DNA of 64,000 nt. It comes from Bacillus sp. FSL K6-3431 (GTDB lineage Bacteria; Bacillota; Bacilli; Bacillales; Bacillaceae_C). Positions within the stretch are counted from its first letter, which is position 1. The number at the start of each line of letters is the position of its first letter. The DNA lies in NCBI RefSeq assembly GCF_038002605.1, contig NZ_JBBOCT010000001.1:1-64000 (forward strand), written 5' to 3'. The position numbers and the translations under genes were made by a program. The notes under the pieces are model-generated. The model made no database searches. It saw only the letters and a list, made by a program, of their open reading frames with translations, and was not told the origin of the DNA. This document shows, one piece after another, positions 45,389 to 54,503 of this stretch.

Positions 45389-47440
45389 CTAAACATGGGC
45401 ATCATCAATAATATTATCAAATTTTATATGAGTATCGTGCAACTGAATGTTTGACTTTTTTAGGAAATTGTCCTTAAAGATTAAGGTAATAGAGGGCGAC
45501 TTATCGGCTTTTACTGCTGTCATTTTTGCATTTGAGATGAAGTTATTTCCAGTAATTTGAATTGAATCTGCAACAGCAGTATTTCGTATTTCTATCATGG
45601 AGTTACTGTTTCCGTCCGGATAATAGAATATATTATCCGCGAGTTGAATAATTCCCCAGTTTCCCGTCAAATAGAAAGCGGAATCTGAACTCACAGTATT
45701 TAGAAAAGTACTGTTGCTCAGCTTGAAAATATCTATTTTAGTCTCTTGGCTCATATAAAAAAGAGTATATGAGTCCCATTCAAAATGACAATTATTAAAT
45801 TCGTAGTTGCTTTTTGTTCCTATAAACTTTACTCCCAGACGGCCACTGTTAATGAATTTACATCCATTATAGACACCAGGAGGTAAACGTGTGATTCTAT
45901 TTTCCTTATGTCTAATGTTTATAAAAGAGACATTGTTTAAGATCCAATCATATGCCCCATTTGGTACTATCGTAAATGCCTCTCCTCCACTTCCCTCAAA
46001 TATACAGTCTGAGATATTTTGAGGTTCAGCGCTAAATATTAGAGGTGCACCTGGGTTTGTTGATGCAACAGTAAAGTCATTATCGAAAAGGAATTTACAA
46101 TTGTTGATTTGTGCGACATATGCTTTTTCTTTACCAACATTTAATGGACTATTATGGAAGAAGCAAGTTTCTATTGTAGCAAGGCCACTGCCATTTATAC
46201 GCATTCTACAATTATATAGCTGGTTATTTGAGAACAGTGTCTCCCCCGTTAGGCGAGGATTGCAATTATGAAAGTAGTTTTTTTCCACAATTGCTTTATC
46301 GACACCTGCATTTATTGTAAAGATCCCATCCTGAATTCGGTTATTTGTGATGGTTATATACTTTCCTGCAACAGCTATAATATTATAGCTGTTGTTGTCG
46401 TAAATATTATTACCATCAATGAAAATATATTGGTTTAAATCATAACCATCTTCTATATCAATAGCTCCCTGAGGTGCGGTTCCGCTAATATGATGGATTT
46501 CACACCCACTTATATAACAGTGTTTCATTCCGCAAATGGCTATGCCTAATCTCCGACAGTGGTGGAGATTACATTTTTCAATATACACATGTTTTGGGAA
46601 TTCCGGAGTTCGGATCAAAATGGTATTTCCTGAAACGGAAGGAATAAATGCTTGATGTAATATGACCTTGGCATAGCTGGCACCAATTGGAACCTCTATC
46701 TCATCAAAGAAATGAAGATCTGTTTTTGATGATAAAAAGGTATTATCAGTTTTATAGAAGACTACATCGTATGTGTTCGTTGTAATTTCTTTACCTATCC
46801 CTCCGTAACTATCACCGTAAAGCCCGAAGTAACCGAGATTTGTTATTTGCGAGATCATTGGTATGTTTACTTTTGAACGAATGCGATTCGTGTCAGAGGT
46901 TAAAGTTCCGTTGGATGTATTCACTCCACCTGCTTCCATATTCCCCGCGAGCTCTGGAAAACTTCCACCGATGGCGCCGAATGAAGTAATACCAATAATA
47001 GCATCACCCGTAGTATTGTAGATTTCAAGATTGTCAATCGTGATATATTCCACTCCATTTCTTAATTCAACACCTACACCGAATTCATGGGTACCTCCGC
47101 TAGAGTAATTATGAGTATATCGGTCGCCTTCAATTTTACCATTAGTAATTTTTGCATATTGCTGATCGTTTTGAAATAAGACAATGGCATATTTAGGTAA
47201 GCTATTATCCCTTATTTTTAAAGTAGCACCACCCAAATTGAATGTCATATAACTTTGCGGTTGGATCGGATTATTTTCATCGATTAAATAGATACCATCG
47301 GGCAATACAACCTCCGAACAGCCTTCCTGAGATGCCCATACTAAGGCGTCGTTTAAACCTTTAGATGTATTAACAGCATCAGTTGCGTTGTTTTTAATAT
47401 TCCACCGTATTAATTCAATTAAATAGGTACCTACGGCCAT
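45389..47440 (-). CDS. Right-handed parallel beta-helix protein (pectate-lyase-like)
   Basis: A 683-residue protein. It begins with the domain seen in polysaccharide-active beta-helix proteins (IRWNIKNNATDAV, ALVWASQEG, LPDGIYLIDENN), then repeated beta-helix coils with NCKF/NNIY-type turns. It has no signal peptide or membrane segment in the frame starting at ATG 47440, and the ribosome-binding site is weak. It is clearly a paralogue of the protein at 51166-53328, which does have a membrane anchor. It may cut, epimerise or bind the eps polymer; no catalytic residues could be assigned. It reads opposite to all neighbours. Confidence 0.75.
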   Translation of the reverse strand: MAVGTYLIELIRWNIKNNATDAVNTSKGLNDALVWASQEGCSEVVLPDGIYLIDENNPIQPQSYMTFNLGGATLKIRDNSLPKYAIVLFQNDQQYAKITNGKIEGDRYTHNYSSGGTHEFGVGVELRNGVEYITIDNLEIYNTTGDAIIGITSFGAIGGSFPELAGNMEAGGVNTSNGTLTSDTNRIRSKVNIPMISQITNLGYFGLYGDSYGGIGKEITTNTYDVVFYKTDNTFLSSKTDLHFFDEIEVPIGASYAKVILHQAFIPSVSGNTILIRTPEFPKHVYIEKCNLHHCRRLGIAICGMKHCYISGCEIHHISGTAPQGAIDIEDGYDLNQYIFIDGNNIYDNNSYNIIAVAGKYITITNNRIQDGIFTINAGVDKAIVEKNYFHNCNPRLTGETLFSNNQLYNCRMRINGSGLATIETCFFHNSPLNVGKEKAYVAQINNCKFLFDNDFTVASTNPGAPLIFSAEPQNISDCIFEGSGGEAFTIVPNGAYDWILNNVSFINIRHKENRITRLPPGVYNGCKFINSGRLGVKFIGTKSNYEFNNCHFEWDSYTLFYMSQETKIDIFKLSNSTFLNTVSSDSAFYLTGNWGIIQLADNIFYYPDGNSNSMIEIRNTAVADSIQITGNNFISNAKMTAVKADKSPSITLIFKDNFLKKSNIQLHDTHIKFDNIIDDAHV

Positions 47441-47702
47441 AATTGGTCACTTCTTGCATAATCTTGGCGAATTAATTTTTCCCTTTTCATTATTTTATCC
47501 TCCAATTAATTAGTTTAAAGATCATGGTCGGACTGATTGGCCACCCCTTATTAAATAGTATTCAATAATTTACTTATAGTAAGGGCTGATCCTCTGCGTT
47601 GTGATCATCAATTTCAACATCTATAAGTTAATTTGCAGAAAGTTTCAATTAATAAAATAGCTATTGACTCTAATCTAAATAGCCTATATATTAGTAATAG
47701 TT

Positions 47703-47718
47703 ATTCTTTATTAAGAAC
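47703..47718 (+). promoter_or_regulatory. SinR-type operator 1, second lasso cassette
   Basis: ATTCTTTATTAAGAAC lies in the 593-base gap between the divergent beta-helix gene and exporter D2. It could act on either gene. The gap holds no open frame of note. Confidence 0.7.
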
Positions 47719-47812
47719 GATATCGCAGGTTGTTTTTTATTTTTAAATGTGTTGATAATAGATAAGGAGACTTAAAGTAAATTGTCAGTGTTAGGTGTTT
47801 TATGACCTTTTT

Positions 47813-47828
47813 GTTCTTTATAAAGAAT
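47813..47828 (+). promoter_or_regulatory. SinR-type operator 2, second lasso cassette
   Basis: GTTCTTTATAAAGAAT starts 110 bases after operator 1. TAAAAT overlaps its last base, the same operator/-10 layout as at the eps promoter, although the -35 is poorer here. Confidence 0.75.
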
Positions 47829-48033
47829 AAAATTAAAGGGACGTATGTACATAGAATTAGATAGGAAAGTCCTAATTTAGTAGCTTTTGATGTGAAATGG
47901 ACGAGCGACTAATCGTAACTCTATCCTTTAATGCTAGGGTGTTGATAATTGATATTCAAAGAACTTTCTCGTCATCCAGTTTAACCATGCTTTGAATGAC
48001 TAGAAAAACAGCATTATCTAGGAGGATATGATC

Positions 48034-49830
48034 TTGAAAGATCTTTTATATTTTTTAAAACAAATTCATTTATTCGCGGGAAAGATTCTTTACATAAACC
48101 TAATGGCGATGACTGTCATTGGATTATTAGATGGAATTGGACTTTTATTACTAATTCCTATGATAAGTATGATTGGAATTGTCGACTTAGGAATAGAAGC
48201 ATCGTCTATTGCGAATATGTTTGGTTTTTTGCAAAATATTTCTGGTGCTGTGGGGTTGCCGCTTATATTGGGAATTTACGTATTGATTGTCATCTTACAT
48301 AATTTTGTGGAAAAACAAATAATGGTTCGAAATACGATTATTAAGAATGGCTTCTTAAGGCATATTCGTGTAGTGACTTACGGGGCAGTGATTCATTCTA
48401 ATTGGGATTTCTTTATCAAAAAGAGAAAATCTGACCTTATTAACTTACTTTTAACAGAGGTAACTCGTACAAGCGGAGGAACGAGTGCAATTTTACAATT
48501 TATGGCTTCGCTTATTTTTACTCTCATTCAAATTGGTCTCGCTTTGTGGTTATCAGCAAAAATCACAATTTTTGTTTTGCTTTCCGGAGTTTTGATTGTC
48601 TTTATAAATCGAAAATTTCTTAAAAAATCACTAGCGTTGGGACAAAGAAATTATGAATTAGGCAAAACCTATCTTGCGGGGATAACCGATCAAATAAATG
48701 GAATTAAAGATATTAAAAGTAATACGTTAGAGGAATCGAGAATGGAGTGGTTCCATTCGGTGACGAAGAAAATGGAACAGGAGCAAATAGAATATATGAA
48801 ATTGAAGATGAGCTCGCAATTATATTATAAAATCGCTTCCGCTTTATTTATGGCTCTTTTCATATTGGTTTCTGTGAAATTGTTCCATGCTCAGGCAGGT
48901 CAATTGATGTTAATTATTATCATATTTTCCCGTTTATGGCCGAGAGTAGCTGGAATTCAAGCTTCATTGGAACAACTAGCCACAACGTTGCCTTCATTTA
49001 AAGCAGTAAAATCACTTCAAATGGAATGTCTAAATTCGACGGAATATGAAAAAAAAATTGATCGAAATGCTAGACCAATTGAAATGGTGAAGGCGCTTGA
49101 ATGTAGAAACATACATTTTCGCTATAACAAAAACAGGGAAACTTTTACTTTGAAAAATATTAATATGGTCATTCCGGCGAATAAGATGACCGCCTTTGTC
49201 GGGAAATCTGGTGCTGGGAAAAGTACTTTGATTGACTTACTGATGGGGCTGAATCAAGCAGAGATTGGCGAGGTTTTAATTGATGGAGCTCCATTAACAA
49301 AGGAAAATTTATTGTCTTTAAGAAGAGCGATCGGTTATGTTCCACAAGATCCATTTTTGTTTAATGCCAGTATACGTGAAAATTTACTGTTGGTTATGCC
49401 TAATGCAGGTGAGGAACAGATTATGGAAGCGTTAGAGTTTGCATCGGCTGCTGAATTTGTAGTGAGGCTTCCGAATGGTTTGGATTCATTAATAGGTGAT
49501 AGAGGAATAAAGCTTTCCGGCGGCGAGAGACAACGGATCGTATTAGCTAGGGCGATCTTGCGAAATCCGTCTATCCTTGTGTTAGATGAGGCAACAAGTG
49601 CGCTTGATACTGAAAGTGAAGGCAAAATTCAGGAAGCATTAGAGCGATTAAAAGGGAAAATGACGATTATTGTCATTGCCCACCGCTTGTCGACCATTCG
49701 GAATGCAGACAAGGTTATTGTTTTGGAACAAGGCGAAATTATCCAGCAAGGAGGATTCATTCAACTGTCACAAGAAAAAGGAAATGTATTCAGTAAGTTG
49801 TTAGGAAGACAGATGGAGGTTGTTCGTTAA
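48034..49830 (+). CDS. ABC transporter, fused permease-ATPase (lasso exporter D2)
   Basis: A 598-residue half-transporter collinear with D1 (21449-23242), sharing long stretches such as the Walker A region GKSGAGKSTLIDLLMGLNQ, LSGGERQR and KGKMTIIVIAHRLSTIRNAD. GGAGG at 48021-48025 is spaced eight bases from a TTG at 48034, whose product (MKDLLYFLKQIHLFAGK) aligns with the D1 start. The ATG at 48028 is only two bases from the site. It is followed by precursor A3, so it probably exports that product. Confidence 0.9.
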   Translation: MKDLLYFLKQIHLFAGKILYINLMAMTVIGLLDGIGLLLLIPMISMIGIVDLGIEASSIANMFGFLQNISGAVGLPLILGIYVLIVILHNFVEKQIMVRNTIIKNGFLRHIRVVTYGAVIHSNWDFFIKKRKSDLINLLLTEVTRTSGGTSAILQFMASLIFTLIQIGLALWLSAKITIFVLLSGVLIVFINRKFLKKSLALGQRNYELGKTYLAGITDQINGIKDIKSNTLEESRMEWFHSVTKKMEQEQIEYMKLKMSSQLYYKIASALFMALFILVSVKLFHAQAGQLMLIIIIFSRLWPRVAGIQASLEQLATTLPSFKAVKSLQMECLNSTEYEKKIDRNARPIEMVKALECRNIHFRYNKNRETFTLKNINMVIPANKMTAFVGKSGAGKSTLIDLLMGLNQAEIGEVLIDGAPLTKENLLSLRRAIGYVPQDPFLFNASIRENLLLVMPNAGEEQIMEALEFASAAEFVVRLPNGLDSLIGDRGIKLSGGERQRIVLARAILRNPSILVLDEATSALDTESEGKIQEALERLKGKMTIIVIAHRLSTIRNADKVIVLEQGEIIQQGGFIQLSQEKGNVFSKLLGRQMEVVR

Positions 49831-49990
49831 GAATTTTAAGAATAAGCTACATATTTATTTTAATAATTGAAGGAGGTGAGCTGATTTTAAAGTACGAAAA
49901 GTTAGCTATTCTGTTAATAATGTTTGGCTAACTGACGTACATAATATTAGTTTTTACAGTAAGATTATAAAACTTGAAAGGATGATATGA

Positions 49991-50140
49991 ATGAAACAAG
50001 CATGGAAAAAACCAGAATTAGAGACACTCGATATCAATAAGACGATGAAGTTTTGGCCTCCAAAAGATCCAAAGCCAGATCCTGATCCGACTGATCCAAC
50101 TGATCCAACTGATCCACCAGGTCCAGGCCTTGACAGCTAA
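49991..50140 (+). CDS. Orphan lasso-type precursor A3, Pro/Asp-rich
   Basis: A 49-residue precursor. The leader MKQAWKKPELETLDINKTM matches A1 and A2 in length, in W-x-x-P-x-L and in Thr at -2. The 30-residue core begins KFWPPKDPKPD, continues as Pro/Asp-rich DPT repeats and ends PGPGLDS. The only acidic residue able to close a 7-9-residue ring is Asp7. The tail repeats come from near-identical 9-base units (50084-50119). It lies downstream of exporter D2 and upstream of an acyltransferase gene, with no cyclase nearby; the C1/C2 enzymes 32 kb away would have to act on it. A ribosome-binding site (GAAAGGATGA) is close. Confidence 0.8.
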   Translation: MKQAWKKPELETLDINKTMKFWPPKDPKPDPDPTDPTDPTDPPGPGLDS

Positions 50141-50170
50141 TCTTAAAATATTGTAATGATATAACTCCAT

Positions 50171-50204
50171 GCCCTTATAAACTAAAAAGTATAGGGGCTT
50201 TTTT
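50171..50204 (+). terminator. Terminator after precursor A3
   Basis: GCCCTTATA-loop-TATAGGGGC followed by TTTTTT. It is the same hairpin type as after A1 and A2. Confidence 0.9.
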
Positions 50205-50258
50205 ACAGATGTGGTTGTCAGTCCAAATGTAATATATAAATCAAGGGGGTTATAAAGT

Positions 50259-50903
50259 ATGTATCAAAAAGTAAAATCATCGCAACAACAAAAGCAATTT
50301 GAGCATACATGGGAATACTTTTGCGAAATGTATGGATGGTATAATGACCCGTATGCGAAAAATGGTATCAGATACAATCTGCTCTTGCCTGATAAGCCAA
50401 ATATTGTTATCGGAACGATTGAATTCATCCCGTACGATCCAAAAAATCCAGATAGTACTGTAGAAGGTCGATGTCGCTTTTTTGAATTCGAAGAGATAAA
50501 GGCACACCAAAAGCGAGTTTGGGAGATTGATAAACTTTGTCTTCATAAAGACTATCATCGGCAAGGCTATTTTGAAAACTTTATGGATGTATTTTATGAT
50601 CACGCAAGCAGAAATAATCCTAAATATTATATTGGATTAATGGAAAAGCGCTTTTTTAGAATGCTACGAATCTCGTTTGGTTTAGGCGTTGAGCAGAAAG
50701 GTGAAGCTCTTGTCGGACCAACTACCGCTCTAATACCAGTTGTTTTCGATGTGGAGAAGCTAATGCGCGATGAAAGAACAGTAAGAGTATTGTTTGAAAA
50801 TAAGTTATCCCCGTATAAATATCAAACGCATCCTCATACTAAACTCCTCCTTCTAAAATTGAGACGACTAAATAGCATCTATAGAATGCTGTTTAGTCGC
50901 TAG
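50259..50903 (+). CDS. GNAT-fold N-acyltransferase (FeeM/autoinducer-synthase-like)
   Basis: A 214-residue protein with the acyl-CoA-binding core WEIDKLCLHKDYHRQGYFENFM near residues 89-110, resembling N-acyl amino acid synthases and other GNAT enzymes. Position directly after precursor A3 suggests, but does not prove, acylation of that peptide (its core has Lys at positions 1, 6 and 9) or of another cluster product. ATG behind AAGGGGGT. A hairpin of about 14 bp (50865-50878 with 50886-50899) overlaps the stop codon and may act as a terminator. Confidence 0.7.
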   Translation: MYQKVKSSQQQKQFEHTWEYFCEMYGWYNDPYAKNGIRYNLLLPDKPNIVIGTIEFIPYDPKNPDSTVEGRCRFFEFEEIKAHQKRVWEIDKLCLHKDYHRQGYFENFMDVFYDHASRNNPKYYIGLMEKRFFRMLRISFGLGVEQKGEALVGPTTALIPVVFDVEKLMRDERTVRVLFENKLSPYKYQTHPHTKLLLLKLRRLNSIYRMLFSR

Positions 50904-51096
50904 ATCATAAAACAACTCTTAGAAGTGGATTTATTGAGCAACGTCTGCAAAATAAAGCAAGATTGATACGAGAAAACCGATCAACAAGAATATAATTAAA
51001 TAGTAATCTTGACAAAGGTTAAGGTGAGAATAAATAGTCTAGTTTTTTAGATAAATGAATACTTCAGTGTAGTACTCTCCAAATTCACAAAAGTTT

Positions 51097-51120
51097 ATCT
51101 TTTTTTAAATAAAAAAAGAT
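51097..51120. repeat. AT-only hairpin upstream of the beta-helix gene
   Basis: ATCTTTTTTT and AAAAAAAGAT form a 10-bp perfect inverted repeat around AAAT in the 262-base gap before 51166. It may be a weak bidirectional terminator or simple AT-rich sequence. Confidence 0.4.
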
Positions 51121-51165
51121 TAAATATTACTGATGATAGAAATCCTTTATTCAGGGAGTGATAAG

Positions 51166-53328
51166 ATGAAAAAGTGGATTATTATATCGGCAGTGTTGGC
51201 ATTTATGATCGGAGCAGTATTTCTGGTCAATTCTGCTTTTAAAACGACAGCTATAACAAAGACGGATACAAAAAGTACTGTAAAAACCCCGGTCTATGAG
51301 CTTGAGCTAAGTAGATGGGGTGTGCATAACGATGGAACCCATCCGCTAGAAACGACTAAAGGGATCAACTCTGCGCTTGTATGGGCGAAGGAAAACGGGT
51401 ATAAAACATTTAACATTCCGAATGGAACATATCTCATTGCCAAAGGAACAAAACAAAGGGATTCTGAATCAAGAATCAATATGGTTAGTGACATGGATTT
51501 GCATTTGAATGAAAAGACGATCCTGCAAAAGGAAGCTAATGAATTTGAAATTTATTCCGTTCTTTACATTGGTCCAGACGTAGAGAATGTTACGATCAAA
51601 GGGGGAACTTTTCTAGGGGATCGTGATCATCATGATTACTCAAAAAAGGGTCCTGATACTGGAGGAACGCATGAATGGGGGAATGGTATTGAAATCGTTG
51701 GAGCCGAGAATGTAGTAATTGACGGGGTGAAAACGAAAGAGTTCACAGGGGATGGGATTATTGTGAGCGGAACCAATGTTACGGGATCCACTATTGCAGA
51801 AAGTTCCTTAGAGTTAGGGGGTATTGATGAAAAGGGACAACCTGTGAAAGCCGAAGGAAAGATTCGTACTAATAACCGAGAAGTCAGCCATTTTGACAAT
51901 CCTGCATACGAAACATTTAAGAATATTCATTTCTGGCTTCCAGAAGGAATTACAGATGGAAGTAAGGTAGATGTATATTATTATCGAAAAGATGGAAGTT
52001 TTATCAAAGCAGATAAACAAATAAAATTCTTTTCGGGTGAATCAATAATCCCAAGTGAAGCCGATTATTTTCAAGCTGTTTTTGAAGCTCCTTCAATTAA
52101 AAAGGTTAAAGTGAATCGGATGACTGTTGACATTTCGAAAAATGTTACAATTATGAACTCTGATATTGGATACAATCGAAGGCAAGGTATTAGCTTGGTT
52201 GGTTCGGATGGGGTGCAAATCATCAACAACCATATTCATCACACAAATGGAACCGCCCCACAAAGTGGTATTGATATTGAACCAGGGTTTTTTCCTGGGA
52301 AAAACACGACCATTAAAGGAAATACTTTTACTGACAATAAAATTCAAATTGTTCTTGCTTATGGAGAAAATGTAACTATAGAAGATAACCATTTTGAACA
52401 AAATATTGAAGGAGGCATCGGTGTACACGCCCATAAAGGTTTTAGGGGAGAAGTAGTTGTAAACGATAACAACTTTATTGGCTCGGGACTAACCTTATAT
52501 GCGGGGAATGCAAAAGCAGAAGGTAACCAATTCAAGAATGGTAGTGTAAAACTCCTTGGAAAAAATATCATTTTTAGCAATTCCACATTAGTGGATGCAA
52601 GCCTAAGTGTAGGAAATGAAGACGGCCAAAAGATATCTAATATAAGCATTGAGCATAACGGCGTTCGTCCTGGAATCCTATATATTGAGGATCAAGCAGT
52701 ATATTTAAAGGATGTAGCGATTAAAGCGAATACGAAAGGCAAGGATCTCATTTTAGGAATGGGGAACAGCCAAAGTGTCTACGAGCGACTTACAGTAAAA
52801 GATAGTGATCGGCAAGGGACCGTTCTACCTGCAGGTACGTATAATCAATGTTCTTTCGAGGCGGGGGGTCTGGCGATTAATCGTGTTGGTTCATACGTAT
52901 TAGACGATTGTGTTGTAAAGGACAAGGAAAACCTGCTGACGATTAATAGTTTGTATGGGAAGCCGGAAGTCACCCTTAAAAACTCTAAACTGGAAATTAC
53001 AGAAAACATCGGGTACGGGGCTGCAATCTACGTTTCAGGTGCCGAGAATTTTGAACTATTGGATAGCATGGTATCAGCAAAAAGTAGTATTAGCAAATCT
53101 CCACTAATTAAAATTGGTCCTTACGGGAAACCGAAAGCTACTGATGTGTTTGGCGTGATGATTAAGGGAAATGAACTCCATACTAAAAGTTCTGTTATAG
53201 GCGTGGACACTTTTAATGCAGGCACAAATGCACCAGCTTATCTAGTGCAAGATAATAAATTATATAACGCCACATTAAAATTGACATCAAAAGACATTAA
53301 AAATAATAATAAAACTATGCAAAAATGA
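51166..53328 (+). CDS. Membrane-anchored right-handed beta-helix protein
   Basis: A 720-residue protein. An N-terminal signal/anchor (KKWIIISAVLAFMIGAVFLVNSAF) is followed by an extracellular part that begins LSRWGVHNDGTHPLETTKGINSALVWAKENGYKTF, in the pectate-lyase-like superfamily, and a long beta-helix with many NN-turns (INNHIHHTNGTAPQSGIDIEPG). It is a paralogue of 45389-47440; both share the GTAPQ(S)GIDIE motif. It is likely a surface polysaccharide-modifying or degrading enzyme acting on the eps product. GGGAGTGAT precedes the ATG at 51166. Confidence 0.8.
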   Translation: MKKWIIISAVLAFMIGAVFLVNSAFKTTAITKTDTKSTVKTPVYELELSRWGVHNDGTHPLETTKGINSALVWAKENGYKTFNIPNGTYLIAKGTKQRDSESRINMVSDMDLHLNEKTILQKEANEFEIYSVLYIGPDVENVTIKGGTFLGDRDHHDYSKKGPDTGGTHEWGNGIEIVGAENVVIDGVKTKEFTGDGIIVSGTNVTGSTIAESSLELGGIDEKGQPVKAEGKIRTNNREVSHFDNPAYETFKNIHFWLPEGITDGSKVDVYYYRKDGSFIKADKQIKFFSGESIIPSEADYFQAVFEAPSIKKVKVNRMTVDISKNVTIMNSDIGYNRRQGISLVGSDGVQIINNHIHHTNGTAPQSGIDIEPGFFPGKNTTIKGNTFTDNKIQIVLAYGENVTIEDNHFEQNIEGGIGVHAHKGFRGEVVVNDNNFIGSGLTLYAGNAKAEGNQFKNGSVKLLGKNIIFSNSTLVDASLSVGNEDGQKISNISIEHNGVRPGILYIEDQAVYLKDVAIKANTKGKDLILGMGNSQSVYERLTVKDSDRQGTVLPAGTYNQCSFEAGGLAINRVGSYVLDDCVVKDKENLLTINSLYGKPEVTLKNSKLEITENIGYGAAIYVSGAENFELLDSMVSAKSSISKSPLIKIGPYGKPKATDVFGVMIKGNELHTKSSVIGVDTFNAGTNAPAYLVQDNKLYNATLKLTSKDIKNNNKTMQK

Positions 53329-53462
53329 TAAGGATGCTTCTTCCTAAAGGAGAAAATAATGGAGGGATTTTAGTTTTTTTAAAGAATTTAACCTATAGAT
53401 AGGGAGTTAACCAATTTGATTCACGTGAAAGAATATAATGAAAAATGAAATGGGGATTTTTT

Positions 53463-54179
53463 ATGAAACTTGCTTTTATCTCAGATATCCATGGCAATGC
53501 TATTGCTTTAGATGCAGTCTTACAGGATATAAGAGAAAAAAAGGTTGATGCCATTTTTGTTCTAGGTGATATTAGTTTCCGCGGGCCTGAGCCGCAGCGT
53601 TCACTTGATTTGGTTAGATCTCTAAACTGTAAAGTTATTAAAGGAAACGCGGACGAATGGGTGGTACGTGGATTAAAAGAAGGTGAGGTACCAGATCAGG
53701 CTTTAGGAATAATGACGAAAGAACGTGAGTGGACTTTTTCACAATTAAATGAGGATAGTATCGAATATTTAAGAAACCTTCCAATGGAATTAACGTTTGA
53801 AGTTGGAGGAGTTAATTTTCATATCTTCCATGCGACTCCAAATAATTTATTTGAAGTCGTTCAGCCATTCGAAAGTGACGATAGTTTGAGCAAGAAATTG
53901 ATGATCAATGAAGCTGATGTATACATATACGCTCATATTCATAAACCTTATATTAGGTATATAAATGGCAAGTGCCTAATCAATATTGGGAGTGTTGGGT
54001 TGCCGTTTGATGGGCTGAATATGTCTTCCTATTCTATCGTTGATATTAACGATGGTAAGGTGCAAACGTCTATTGTGAGAGTCGATTATGATGTGGATCA
54101 AGTGATCAACCAGTTTCGAGAATCTGACTATCCTAATGTTGAAATCATGACTAATGTATTACAAAATGCAAAACTATAA
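53463..54179 (+). CDS. Metallophosphoesterase (YfcE/MJ0936-type phosphodiesterase)
   Basis: A 238-residue enzyme of the calcineurin-like superfamily. Metal-binding motifs in order: FISDIHGNAIAL (DxH), VLGDISFRGPEP (GD), IKGNADEW (GN), IFHATP and YAHIHKPYI (H-x-H). Small members of this group act as phosphodiesterases; the substrate here is unknown, and cyclic nucleotides or nucleotide products are possible. ATG 53463 is spaced seven bases from GGGG; the ATG at 53445 lacks a site. Confidence 0.85.
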   Translation: MKLAFISDIHGNAIALDAVLQDIREKKVDAIFVLGDISFRGPEPQRSLDLVRSLNCKVIKGNADEWVVRGLKEGEVPDQALGIMTKEREWTFSQLNEDSIEYLRNLPMELTFEVGGVNFHIFHATPNNLFEVVQPFESDDSLSKKLMINEADVYIYAHIHKPYIRYINGKCLINIGSVGLPFDGLNMSSYSIVDINDGKVQTSIVRVDYDVDQVINQFRESDYPNVEIMTNVLQNAKL

Positions 54180-54392
54180 TTATTTTATAAAATAAAAATA
54201 TACGGTAATCTTTAAAATTAGCATTTTTAGAGAAAACGGTGCCAAACTACCAATAAATATATAATTTTGTCAGGTTTACTCTGAAAAGCTTGCGTAAATA
54301 ATTTTTTTAAGCGACAAAATATAACAAGAAAATAAAAATTTAACTGTAAGATACATGTATGGGAATGATTAATTAGTTCGCTAGACATAGAA

Positions 54393-54474
54393 AAAGGCAA
54401 ACTCATTGAAAATTGGGGACGCAAAGTCACAGGTCTAAGGTATGATCGCACACTAAGATGGCTGGATTGCCTTT
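54393..54474 (+). promoter_or_regulatory. Cyclic di-GMP-I (GEMM-I) riboswitch upstream of sinI
   Basis: The closing stem AAAGGCAA (54393-54400) pairs with TTGCCTTT (54467-54474). Within it are the class I signatures: GGCAAAC, a GAAA tetraloop in CATTGAAAATTGG, the ligand-pocket core GGGGACGCAAAG, then TCACAGGTCTAAGG, and the 3' receptor side AGATGGCTGGATTGCC. The spacing matches known GEMM-I RNAs. A short stem AATAC/GTATT (54475-54489) and the GGGGGG ribosome-binding site of sinI follow, so control may be at translation or at a weak terminator. Confidence 0.9.
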
Positions 54475-54503
54475 AATACGTAACGTATTTTGGGGGGAAG
54501 AAT

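Noticed and set aside
49870..49925. Possible fourth precursor remnant (strong GGAGGTGAG then a 15-codon frame containing KYEKLAIL)
   Set aside because: There is no standard start codon, only weak leader resemblance and no core; it may be a decayed leader but cannot be supported.
50084..50119. Four tandem 9-base repeats
   Set aside because: They are in-frame codons of the precursor A3 tail (Asp-Pro-Thr units), not an independent repeat locus.
54260..54320. Spo0A-box-like sequences (TTTTGTCAGG; complement of GCGACAAAA) upstream of the riboswitch
   Set aside because: Each matches the 0A box TTTGTCGAA only partly; in AT-rich DNA this is too weak to annotate.
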